A DNA stretch of 64,000 nucleotides, taken from assembly GCA_965214615.1 (NCBI GenBank), contig OZ243952.1, forward strand, positions 1,550,001 through 1,614,000, given 5' to 3'. The translations under genes were made by a program, and so were the position numbers. The number at the start of each line of letters is the position of its first letter. The first letter of the stretch is position 1. The DNA comes from CBDAUN01 sp965214615 (GTDB lineage Bacteria > Pseudomonadota > Gammaproteobacteria > Arenicellales > JAJDZL01). Shown here piece by piece: positions 43,728 to 51,084 of this stretch. The notes below the pieces were generated by a model that did not search any database, was not told the DNA's origin, and worked only from the letters and a program-made list of their open reading frames with translations.

Positions 43728-43881
43728 TGTGCATGCCTGCTTTACAAGATTTCAATGATTGACTTGCACTTCTATCGGTTCGCAAGTCTGCTGTGCCGAA
43801 ATCAGTAATCGTCTAAATTCGCCGCTCATGCGAACCAAGGCATTCCGACGAAGCAAATGACTGAATGCGAAATGCGCAGCG

Positions 43882-45534
43882 CTAGCTTGGAAGGTAGGCT
43901 GAAAAACCTTTTTCAACACCCTTGGGATCCGCCTGAAGCCCTTGAGCGACCTCGGTCGCCATATCGCCTGGATACAGTTCCTCATCACCGGCTTCAAGCG
44001 CGTCCATGGTCAGTTCGGCAACTTGCGCAGGCGGCATCTTCGGAGGAGGAAAGTCCTTGCTCATATCGGTATCGACTGCGCCGGGCATGACTGCGAGCAC
44101 GTGGGTGTCTTGCTGTGCGAGTTCGGCGCGAATGCCCTGGCTCAGACTGAGCCCGGCTGCCTTGGATGCGCAAAGCGACCCCATCAGTGGCAAATTCACC
44201 CGTGCCAGAATTGAAAGCATGTTCACAATTGCGCCGCCGCCGTTAGCCCTCAGGACCGGTGCAAACCCCTGGCACATTGACATGGTTCCGAAATAATTCG
44301 TCTCCATCTCTTCACGCGCATCGGCAGAACTGTCGCTAGCGATAAAGGCGCTCAAGCGGTTTATTCCGGCGTTGTTGATTAAAAGGTTGACATCTGCGCA
44401 TTGCGCGACGGCATTTGCGATGTCGGCCTGATCAGTGATGTCGAGCGATATTGCAATAACTTGCCCGGGATAGGCATCTGCAAGGTCGCTCACGCCATCG
44501 GCATTGCGTGCGGATGCGTAGATTCGCTTGGCACCGCGCTTGGCCAACGCAATGACGAATTCCCGGCCAATGCCTCTGTTTGCTCCGGTAATCAGAGCGG
44601 TGCACCCGGAGATATCGAATTTTTTCATCATGTCCTGCATAGACTCCTGACTGGTTTGAAATGTATTTTCTTCAATTGACTGGTCTTGGTCAAGCCAGCC
44701 GTCTTCAATGATCGGCAAAGGGATTGAGTTGAGCAGCAGTTTAGTATACGCATGCCGGGGAGAATTGAACAGCGTTTCGGCTTCACCGATCTCTACTGTC
44801 TTGCCATCATGCAAAACAAGAACTTTGTCGCAAATATGATTAACTACGGCCAGATCGTGACTGATGAATACGAGAGAAAGGTCGAGTTCTTCCTTTAGGC
44901 CTTGCAGCAAATCCAGAATCCGGGCCTTGGTGGTGACATCTAGGCCGGAAACGATTTCATCGGCCACGATCAGTTGCGGGCGCACCGCAATTGCCCGGGC
45001 TATTCCTACTCTCTGGCGCTGACCGCCGCTTAGTTCGTGCGGGTACCGGTTGACAAAATCTCCTGGAAGACCGACACGTTCAAGAATGGTTCGCGCGATT
45101 CGGTCGGATTCGCGTCGACTGTCGACTTTTCCGAATGCACGAAGCGGCTGTATCAAACTGTCGTAGATCCTGTGCCGCGGATTCAGGGCCGACTGTGGGT
45201 CTTGAAAGATGATTTGCATGTCGGTCCTCAAGGGGCGCAATTCACTTTCCGGGCAGTGGGTGATGTCCCGGTTCTTGAACAGGATTGTTCCTCCTGTCGG
45301 GCGGTGCAGCCGCATGATTGTCCGGCCTAGGGACGTTTTACCGCTGCCGGATTCGCCAACTATGCCGAGCGACTCGCCGCGTTGAATTGCAAGATCGATT
45401 CCCTTGAGAATTTCGACGCACGGAACTGCTCCGAAAACTGGCTTTTGCGCCGTCCGGTCGGGCAGGGCAAGTCTTAGGGAATGTGTCTCCAGCAAATTGT
45501 CGGTAATCACGATGTCTCGCGCGCCTCGCGGCAT
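43882..45534 (-). CDS. Oligopeptide/dipeptide ABC ATPase (DppF-like) fused to short-chain dehydrogenase
   Basis: A 550-residue in-frame fusion. Residues 1-about 295 are an OppF/DppF-type ATPase: Walker A GESGSGKT (60-67), signature LSGGQRQRVGIARAIA, Walker B LIVADEIVSGLD. Residues 299-550 are an SDR protein: TGANRGIG near the start, NNAGINR, and a catalytic-site strand where S is followed by LCASK instead of YxxxK; the tyrosine position (residue 454, codon 44173-44175) is Leu. An ATG at 44640 has AGGAG 7-8 bases before it, so the SDR may also be made alone. The ATG at 45534 is chosen because upstream sequence matches the 3' end of a dppD gene in another frame. It is the distal ATPase of the operon at 48.3-53.9 kb, now separated by 2.7 kb. 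Confidence 0.85.
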   Translation of the reverse strand: MPRGARDIVITDNLLETHSLRLALPDRTAQKPVFGAVPCVEILKGIDLAIQRGESLGIVGESGSGKTSLGRTIMRLHRPTGGTILFKNRDITHCPESELRPLRTDMQIIFQDPQSALNPRHRIYDSLIQPLRAFGKVDSRRESDRIARTILERVGLPGDFVNRYPHELSGGQRQRVGIARAIAVRPQLIVADEIVSGLDVTTKARILDLLQGLKEELDLSLVFISHDLAVVNHICDKVLVLHDGKTVEIGEAETLFNSPRHAYTKLLLNSIPLPIIEDGWLDQDQSIEENTFQTSQESMQDMMKKFDISGCTALITGANRGIGREFVIALAKRGAKRIYASARNADGVSDLADAYPGQVIAISLDITDQADIANAVAQCADVNLLINNAGINRLSAFIASDSSADAREEMETNYFGTMSMCQGFAPVLRANGGGAIVNMLSILARVNLPLMGSLCASKAAGLSLSQGIRAELAQQDTHVLAVMPGAVDTDMSKDFPPPKMPPAQVAELTMDALEAGDEELYPGDMATEVAQGLQADPKGVEKGFSAYLPS

Positions 45535-45640
45535 TGCACACTCGAGTTGAGCTGATAGTAGTTCAGCTACAACCTGCAATAGCGCCTGCGCATAAGAATG
45601 CCGCGTCTGACGGACAATGCGCGACTTTCTAGCGTCCTGC
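45500..45640 (-). pseudogene. Remnant of a dppD 3' end next to dppF
   Basis: This 140 bp aligns on the same strand with the 3' end of the intact dppD-like gene at 48315-48462 at roughly 70% identity. Shared blocks include CTATTG, ACTACTATCA, AGAAAGTC and ATCGTGA. The reading frame is broken here by a TAG and frame shifts. It shows that the fused dppF once followed a dppD gene directly. Confidence 0.6.
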
Positions 45641-45960
45641 GTTTAGGTGCGTCAGGGTAAATTGTACCATTTCGGCCTTTCGGTCGAGGTTTTTCAGCAG
45701 ACAAGCATCTATAACCAAAGAAAAGCGATGCTGAAATTCGGATTCCGACTAGGTTCAGTGCTTTATCGATTCGATGCGCCAAGCCGCAATCGTATTTCAG
45801 GCGGAGAATCTCTATATGTTTTTCCATGGTAATCCTGGGTCTGGCCAATTTGCTCACCTCATCTTTCAATCGTGATCTAAACAACCACAATTGAAACCTC
45901 GATGCAGTGAGATTTCAAATTACGCTGGAAAAACGTGCCACAAAAGGCTTAGATTCTACG
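45641..45960. other. Broken sequence with IS21-type traces
   Basis: About 320 bp with no intact gene. It contains the probable transposase fragment listed separately (45700-45830, minus). A plus-strand stretch from 45907 reads FQITLEKRATKGLD, faintly like the start of a RelE/ParE toxin; this is too short to call. Confidence 0.4.
45700..45836 (-). pseudogene. Probable IS21 family transposase (IstA) N-terminal fragment
   Basis: On the minus strand the frame reads RPRITMEKHIEILRLKYDCG, then LAHRIDKALNL. This resembles the N-terminal helix-turn-helix start of IS21-type IstA transposases (pattern R(I/V)xMxKIREILRLKxxxGLSHRxIAxALxL, from memory). The similarity ends after about 35 residues and no terminal inverted repeats were found. 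It sits at one edge of the material that splits the peptide transporter operon. Confidence 0.4.
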
Positions 45961-46050
45961 TGTTCATTTACTTGCGAATCGTTGTTCAATAACCGTGCGA
46001 TACAGTGTTCATTTACTTGCGAAACTCTGTTCATTTACGGTGCGAATACT
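45961..46050 (+). repeat. 22-bp tandem repeat, four units
   Basis: Four degenerate units start at 45961, 45983, 46006 and 46028, each beginning TGTTCA and containing (T/C)TGCGA or GTGCGA. Units 1 and 3 share TGTTCATTTACTTGCGAA exactly. The array begins where the recognisable part of the PIN toxin pseudogene ends. Confidence 0.8.
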
Positions 46051-46377
46051 CAAGTGCCAGTTCCAGAAACGAGATATCGAGCAAATCTGGGACTTGATTA
46101 CAACAGGCGGCGGGTTTGGAATTGCGACGCTTTCACATAACGGTAGAATCTCAACAAGCAGACCTTTCCTTTCCTGTTGGTTCAATGCAAATTTCGGGTA
46201 GACAAGAACTCGCAGCAACTCAGTGATTGTTGCGCCACTTGCTAACGGTGCTATGCGTTTGGAGCGTCAAGCTGCACGTAGCCAAGATAGTGCGCCGGCT
46301 TTAAACAACAGAGCCGAAACTAAGACATTGGTGTCGAGAACGGTTCGAGTTGGCGTTACCTTTGCGTTCTGGCCCAC
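46031..46377 (-). pseudogene. PIN domain toxin, inactivated
   Basis: Following the AbrB-type antitoxin, a GTG at 46377 (overlapping the antitoxin end) opens a frame reading TRTVLDTNVLVSALLFKAG, the PIN-domain start with its first catalytic Asp. After LSWLRAA a TGA (46267-46269) stands where the family has Trp. The same frame then continues with RIAPLASGATITELLRVLVYP and LCESVAIPNPPPVV, and a frameshift near 46090 leads to VPDLLDISFLELALE. The C-terminal half, with the last acidic residues, is lost at the 22-bp repeats. PIN toxins of VapC type cleave RNA; this copy must be dead. Confidence 0.75.
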
Positions 46378-46580
46378 GTGATTGCGTCGGAAACATCGCT
46401 CTCCGTCGACCCGAGTTCGGCCAGTTTTTCGCGAACGCTGTCGACACGATTGATTCGAACTCGCGTTAGTACAATTCGTCCGCTGTTTAGCGCTACATCA
46501 AAATTATCGGCCACTTCAACCTCGACTGTGACAGCTTTTGGCAAAGTCAATTGAATCTTTGAAGTCAACTTGGCGAGCAT
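46356..46580 (-). CDS. AbrB/MazE/SpoVT family antitoxin
   Basis: A 74-residue swapped-hairpin DNA-binding protein. The chosen ATG gives the family start MLAKLTSKIQLTLPKAV; the frame is open 7 residues further up. The middle FDVALNSGRIVLTRVRINR and the C-terminal VREKLAELGSTESDVSDAITWAR (toxin-binding helix) are typical of antitoxins paired with PIN toxins. Its partner downstream is broken, so this is an orphan antitoxin that may still bind its operator or protect against a related toxin. Confidence 0.8.
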   Translation of the reverse strand: MLAKLTSKIQLTLPKAVTVEVEVADNFDVALNSGRIVLTRVRINRVDSVREKLAELGSTESDVSDAITWARTQR

Positions 46581-46956
46581 TGCTATAACCTTTAGATGCA
46601 TGTTTGTAACATTGGCAATGATATTGTTGATTCAAGAAGGTAGCAAGGATACCTTGCCATAGTGCATCCTTAATATCCTACTATACCAAATAGCAGGTAA
46701 TGATGTACTTTCCGGTGGCATGTGAATATTCCACTTTATTCGAACGATGATTCCAGTGAAAATCGGAAGATCGGGCAGGGTAAGCCTTGGTCAACATGAT
46801 TCTAGAAAATTGTTGAAACCCATGAATTCGATTGGCAAAGGCGCGCCTGTCATTCGGATTTGGACAGTTGTTGATTTGAAAATATTCTTGAGAGTCCTAC
46901 GGAATATAGTCATCGGTCTCAGCAGTTTTTACCAGTCGACTAATTTGTAATAAAAC

Positions 46957-46984
46957 TTGATAATATGCAGTACAAATGCATAAT
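46957..46984 (+). promoter_or_regulatory. Promoter close to the DUF4143 copy 2 start
   Basis: TTGATA (46957-46962) and CATAAT (46979-46984) are 16 bp apart. The ATG follows the -10 by only 8 bp, so the transcript would begin at or next to the start codon. An ATGCA/TGCAT inverted repeat overlaps the -10. Confidence 0.55.
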
Positions 46985-46992
46985 ATTAACTT

Positions 46993-48219
46993 ATGGAAGG
47001 CAAATATATTGAACGCTCGCTTGAGTCGTCACTCAACAAAGCGGTTTCGGAGTTTCCGGCAGTAGTATTAACGGGGCCGAGACAGTCGGGAAAAACGACT
47101 CTGCTGAAACACCTGTTCGGACAGAAATATTGCTATGTTTCCCTTGACTTGTCCGATGTCCGAGCTGCCGCGGTAAACGATCCGAGAGGATTTATTGAGG
47201 CGTATCCGCCCCCTGCAATCTATGATGAAATTCAAAGTGCGCCTGAACTGCTTCCATACATAAAGGAGAGAATTGATGAGCATCGCGCTATAGCTGGTCA
47301 ATTTCTCCTGACTGGATCGCAGAACCTATTGCTCAGCCAGCACGTTTCGGAATCGTTGGCCGGTCGAACGGCAATGCTTCGCTTGCTTCCCTTATCACGG
47401 CGGGAGGCTACTCGCCAGTGTGATTTTCGGCTTTTCTGGGAAAGAGGGCAGCAAGAACAGATGCAGTCACTGTACCCCACTGGCGGGCTTTGGAGTTCTT
47501 TGATTCGCGGCGGTTACCCAGAACTCGAAATGCAGCCGGAACGGGATCTCTCGCTATGGCATAGCAGCTATATTCAAACGTACCTTGAAAGGGATCTGCG
47601 TTCGATTCGACAGATTGGCGACTTGACTCAATTTCAAAATTTTCTGCGGTTGCTCGCATCTCGAAGTGCGCAACTGTTGAATCTAACCGATGTCGCACGC
47701 GACCTAGGCATTGCTGTCAATACGGTCAAGGCATGGCTATCGATATTGGAGGCGACCTATCAGGTCATTGTCCTGCGTCCCTTTTACGCCAATTTAGGCA
47801 AAAGGCTGGTCAAGACACCCAAGGTATATTTCACCGATACGGGAACACTTTGCAATCTGGTTGGCCTCAAAGACCCAGAGCATGCTGCGCTTGGACCAAT
47901 GGGCGGCGCAATCTTCGAAACAGCCGTAGTCTCCGAAATTACGCGGACGTTGACGCATCAAGGGTTGAGTCCGAAAATTCACTTCTGGCGAACGTCCGCG
48001 GGAACTGAAATAGATTTTATCGTCGAGACTGTCGCGGGGCGCGTAGTGCCTGTCGAGGTCAAGCTTTCCGCTACACCGAGTGCCTCCATGGCTGGCGCAA
48101 TCACAAAGTTTCAAAATGATGCGCCTGGATTGGCAGTTACCGGATATGTGGTATGCGCCGGAAACAAAAGACTCCCGCTCGGACCCAATGTCAGCGCATT
48201 ACCCATCGCAGAAATGTAG
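46993..48219 (+). CDS. AAA ATPase with DUF4143 domain (copy 2)
   Basis: A 408-residue protein of the same family as the one at 42.1 kb. Walker A is TGPRQSGKTTLLK (from residue 28), Walker B AIYDEIQSAPELLPYI, sensor LLTGSQNLLL. The DUF4143 part has TYLERDLRSI, NLTDVARDLGIAVNTVKAWLSILEATYQ (winged helix, read in parts) and GTEIDFIVETVAGRVVPVEVKLS, a PD-(D/E)XK-like ending. The two copies share the layout but differ widely in sequence, so they are not a recent duplication. This gene interrupts the peptide transporter operon and points against it. Confidence 0.85.
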   Translation: MEGKYIERSLESSLNKAVSEFPAVVLTGPRQSGKTTLLKHLFGQKYCYVSLDLSDVRAAAVNDPRGFIEAYPPPAIYDEIQSAPELLPYIKERIDEHRAIAGQFLLTGSQNLLLSQHVSESLAGRTAMLRLLPLSRREATRQCDFRLFWERGQQEQMQSLYPTGGLWSSLIRGGYPELEMQPERDLSLWHSSYIQTYLERDLRSIRQIGDLTQFQNFLRLLASRSAQLLNLTDVARDLGIAVNTVKAWLSILEATYQVIVLRPFYANLGKRLVKTPKVYFTDTGTLCNLVGLKDPEHAALGPMGGAIFETAVVSEITRTLTHQGLSPKIHFWRTSAGTEIDFIVETVAGRVVPVEVKLSATPSASMAGAITKFQNDAPGLAVTGYVVCAGNKRLPLGPNVSALPIAEM

Positions 48220-48224
48220 GGCGA

Positions 48225-48255
48225 ACAATTGCAAATTTCCGAATTTGGCAATTGT
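48225..48255 (+). terminator. Long hairpin after DUF4143 copy 2
   Basis: ACAATTGCAAATT (48225-48237) pairs with AATTTGGCAATTGT (48242-48255) with a single bulged C and a TCCG tetraloop, starting 5 bp after the stop codon. No T-run follows, but the position suits transcription termination or the edge of the inserted block. Confidence 0.5.
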
Positions 48256-48294
48256 ACCGGTCGAACGTGGCCAACAGGCGTATTTGATATGGAT

Positions 48295-48370
48295 TCAGCC
48301 GATCGTGATTGCCGAATTTTCAGTGTCTGTCACGATATGCCGCGTGCCTTGCGACCTTGCGTTTTCGAAT
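48295..48370 (-). pseudogene. Remnant of a dppF 5' end after dppD
   Basis: Downstream of and overlapping the dppD stop, another frame reads QGTRHIVTDTENSAITIG and ends. It corresponds to PRGARDIVITDNLLETHSL, the first residues of the intact dppF at 45534. It is the stump of a dppF copy cut off at the edge of the inserted block. Confidence 0.5.
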
Positions 48371-49166
48371 TGAAATGATAGTAGTGCGCTGTAGCCTTCA
48401 ATAGTTTCTGCGTATATGAATGCCTGGGCTGATTGAACAATGGCGAGACTTTCTGACGCTCCACTATTTCTCCATCGGCGATGACACTGACAAAATCGCA
48501 AACTTTTGCGACAACGCCCAGATCGTGCGAAATGAACAGCACAGCGGTGCCGAATTCACCTTGAAGACGCTTGATCAGTTGCAGAATCTGGCGTTGCACC
48601 GTCACGTCCAGCGCGGTCGTCGGTTCGTCGGCAATGACCAGTTCGGGCTTGCAGGAGAACGCAATCGCGATAAGCGCTCTTTGGCGCATGCCGCCAGAGA
48701 GCTCGAACGGATATTGGCGCATCACTCTTTCCGGGTCGCGTATCTGAACATCTTCTAAAAGCTTCAGACTTGCTTGAGTCGCCTGATTCCGGCTGAATCC
48801 CATATGCAATCGCAGTACATCGCTCATTTGTCTGCCCACCCGTTGCACCGGGTTGAGAGAAGTCATCGGGTTTTGCGGAATCATGGCGATGTGGCGACTG
48901 GCATACCGACGTCGCATTTTCTTGCTTAGTCCGATCAGTTCCACATTGTCGGCAAAGCGAATGCTGCCCTGTCGGACGGTTGCCGAAGGAGGCAGTATGC
49001 CGAGAATGGACTTGGCAAGCATGCTCTTTCCGGCACCGGATTCACCGACCAGTCCATGCACCTGTCCCGGGTGAATTTCCAGATCGACTCCGGTCAGAAC
49101 CGGCGAGAAGGTTTGCTTGTGCCGCGCATCGATGTGCAGCGCGCTGACATCCAAAATGGTGCTCAC
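48330..49166 (-). CDS. Peptide ABC transporter ATPase (DppD/OppD-like)
   Basis: A 278-residue ATPase of the OppD/DppD class: Walker A GESGAGKSMLA, the peptide-transporter Q-loop MIPQNPMTSLNPV, signature LSGGMRQRALIAIA, Walker B LVIADEPTTALD and the switch LFISHDLGVVA. The C-terminus is short (HSYTQKLLKA then about 20 residues) compared with the usual 320-330, in line with disruption at its 3' side. Its start overlaps the end of the preceding permease gene by 4 bp. Confidence 0.88.
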   Translation of the reverse strand: MSTILDVSALHIDARHKQTFSPVLTGVDLEIHPGQVHGLVGESGAGKSMLAKSILGILPPSATVRQGSIRFADNVELIGLSKKMRRRYASRHIAMIPQNPMTSLNPVQRVGRQMSDVLRLHMGFSRNQATQASLKLLEDVQIRDPERVMRQYPFELSGGMRQRALIAIAFSCKPELVIADEPTTALDVTVQRQILQLIKRLQGEFGTAVLFISHDLGVVAKVCDFVSVIADGEIVERQKVSPLFNQPRHSYTQKLLKATAHYYHFNSKTQGRKARGIS

Positions 49167-50023
49167 TGTTCAATTACCGGGTCCAGAAGGTTTCGCAGCC
49201 CGTCTCCCAATGCGTTGAATGCGACAACCACTGCGATAATGCATGCCATCGGCAAGGCCATGATCCACCATGCCTGATGCACATACTGGCGTCCTTCCTG
49301 AATGAGTCCGCCCCATGTCGCCTGATCGGAGGAGACGCTCAGACCCACGAAGCTCAATATTGCTTCGACAATGACGGCAATCCCCATTTCCAGTGTGAGC
49401 AGAGTAATCAGCAGTGGAAATATGTTCGGAAAAATCTCCTTGAACAGAATTTTCCATCTGCCCAGGCCGATTGTGACCGCCGACGCGATGTATTCCTGTT
49501 CCTTTTGCACCAGCGTTTCAGCACGTACGACGCGGCAGAACCGCGTCCAGTCGATTACTACGATGGCAATGATCACTGAGTGAAGACCGGTTCCGAGCAC
49601 GGCAACCAGCACAATTGACAGCAGTACAGGAGGAAACGCCATCCAGATGTCCACCATCCGCGAAATGAGTGTATCTAAGAGACCGCCGTAATAGCCGGCC
49701 AGCAATCCGAGGACAGTGCCTAGAACGGCAGTCAGGCTTGCCGCGGCCAAGGCGACAATCAGTGCGATCTGTGCTCCGTACATCAGGCGCGACAGCAGAT
49801 CTCGACCGAGGCTATCGGTTCCCAGAAGAAAGACTTCGTTGTGCCCTTGCGCCCAGAATGGCGGAAGCAGGCCGCTAATCAAATCCTGTTCAAGCGGGTC
49901 GTGCGGCGCGATAATCGGAGCAAATGCGGCTGCAATGGCCAGCAGTCCGACCACGATACAACCGAACCAAAGCCGAAAGTTCACAGCCCGCTTGCCGAAT
50001 TTGCGTTCTTCCAGGCTAGCCAT
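49163..50023 (-). CDS. Peptide ABC transporter permease (DppC-like)
   Basis: A 286-residue permease of the DppC/OppC class with about six membrane helices. FLLGTDSLGRDLLSRLMYGAQIAL near residue 65 and the ATPase-contact loop EYIASAVTIGLGRWKILFKEIFPNIFPLLI (read in parts; the EAA motif) are diagnostic. It overlaps the DppB-like gene by 8 bp at its start and the ATPase gene by 4 bp at its end, so the operon is tightly coupled. No sequence feature tells the substrate. Confidence 0.92.
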   Translation of the reverse strand: MASLEERKFGKRAVNFRLWFGCIVVGLLAIAAAFAPIIAPHDPLEQDLISGLLPPFWAQGHNEVFLLGTDSLGRDLLSRLMYGAQIALIVALAAASLTAVLGTVLGLLAGYYGGLLDTLISRMVDIWMAFPPVLLSIVLVAVLGTGLHSVIIAIVVIDWTRFCRVVRAETLVQKEQEYIASAVTIGLGRWKILFKEIFPNIFPLLITLLTLEMGIAVIVEAILSFVGLSVSSDQATWGGLIQEGRQYVHQAWWIMALPMACIIAVVVAFNALGDGLRNLLDPVIEQ

Positions 50024-51023
50024 AGGTCACTTTCGGGTTAAGCAGCCGGTAGCTCATGTCAACCAGCAAATTCACCGTGATGAAGATAACGGCAAACATA
50101 ATGATCAGTCCCTGAATCAAGGGCAGGTCCCGGTCGATCACCGCGCCAATCGCTAAATTTCCGATACCCGGATAGCTGAATATCTGCTCTACGAGTACCG
50201 TGCCGCCAAGCAGAAAGTTGAATTGGACGCCGGAAAGTGCGACTGTCGGGATGAGTGCGTTGCGAAGCGCTTGGCCGACAAGTATTCGCCAACGGCTGTA
50301 TCCGTGAACCTGGGCGAGCATGATGTAATCGTGAGTCAGTGTTTCGCGCAACGATGCCTTGAGCGTTCTTGCGATCACAGCGGTCAGAGGCAATGCGAGC
50401 GCGACTGCAGGCAGCGCCAGATGCTCTGCCAGATTCTTCAGCAGCGCAAAATCGCCCCGCACCAGGCTCTCCAGCAGATAGAATTGGGTGGCAAAGTCTA
50501 CGCTGAGGCGCGGATCGATTCTGCCGGAAATCGGCATCACCGGCCACAGTACGCCGAGCAGCAGGATAAAGATCAGTCCCCACAGAAAATCCGGTATCGC
50601 CTGATTCAATCCGGTCACCGCGTCTACCGCCGCCTCGGGCCAGCGGTTCTGCCAGTAGATTCCGATCACTGCGAGAGCCATTCCAAGCAGCACCGCGACC
50701 ATCATCGCAGCCGCTGCCAGTTCCAGTGTGGCTGGGAGCCGGGAAAATACGAGCTGAACCACATCCTGCCTGAGGCTGATCGAGGTGCCCAGATCGCCTT
50801 GCAGGACATTTGTCAGCCAGATCACATACTGGTCAAATATAGATTTGTCCAGTCCGTAGATCTGACGAAGGTGGTCGATGTCGCCCTGCGTGGCGCCCGG
50901 GGGGATCATCATCGCGATCGGATCCCCCGGCACCACTCGAAGCAGGATGAATACAATGACCGATACGCCAAATAGCGTCGGTGCGATCAGCAATAGGCGC
51001 CGCAGCAAAAAGCGCGCGTTCAT
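50016..51023 (-). CDS. Peptide ABC transporter permease (DppB-like)
   Basis: A 335-residue permease of the DppB/OppB class. RFLLRRLLLIAPTLFGVSVIVFILLRVVPGDP is the classic N-terminus. The EAA loop includes LRETLTHDYIMLAQVHGYSRWRILVGQALRNALIP, and the end IFSYPGIGNLAIGAVIDRDLPLIQG is also standard (all read in parts). It forms the inner-membrane channel with the DppC-like protein. It starts 62 bp after the binding protein gene. Confidence 0.93.
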   Translation of the reverse strand: MNARFLLRRLLLIAPTLFGVSVIVFILLRVVPGDPIAMMIPPGATQGDIDHLRQIYGLDKSIFDQYVIWLTNVLQGDLGTSISLRQDVVQLVFSRLPATLELAAAAMMVAVLLGMALAVIGIYWQNRWPEAAVDAVTGLNQAIPDFLWGLIFILLLGVLWPVMPISGRIDPRLSVDFATQFYLLESLVRGDFALLKNLAEHLALPAVALALPLTAVIARTLKASLRETLTHDYIMLAQVHGYSRWRILVGQALRNALIPTVALSGVQFNFLLGGTVLVEQIFSYPGIGNLAIGAVIDRDLPLIQGLIIMFAVIFITVNLLVDMSYRLLNPKVTYG

Positions 51024-51084
51024 AGAATCTAGCCGGGCTGTTGCTTGGCCGGCGCCTCAGTCGGTAGTCGGCTGTCCCAAGCCC

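Noticed and set aside
45907..46140. Small RelE/ParE-like toxin start (FQITLEKRATKGLD)
   Set aside because: Only about 15 residues look similar and the frame then runs through the 22-bp repeats.
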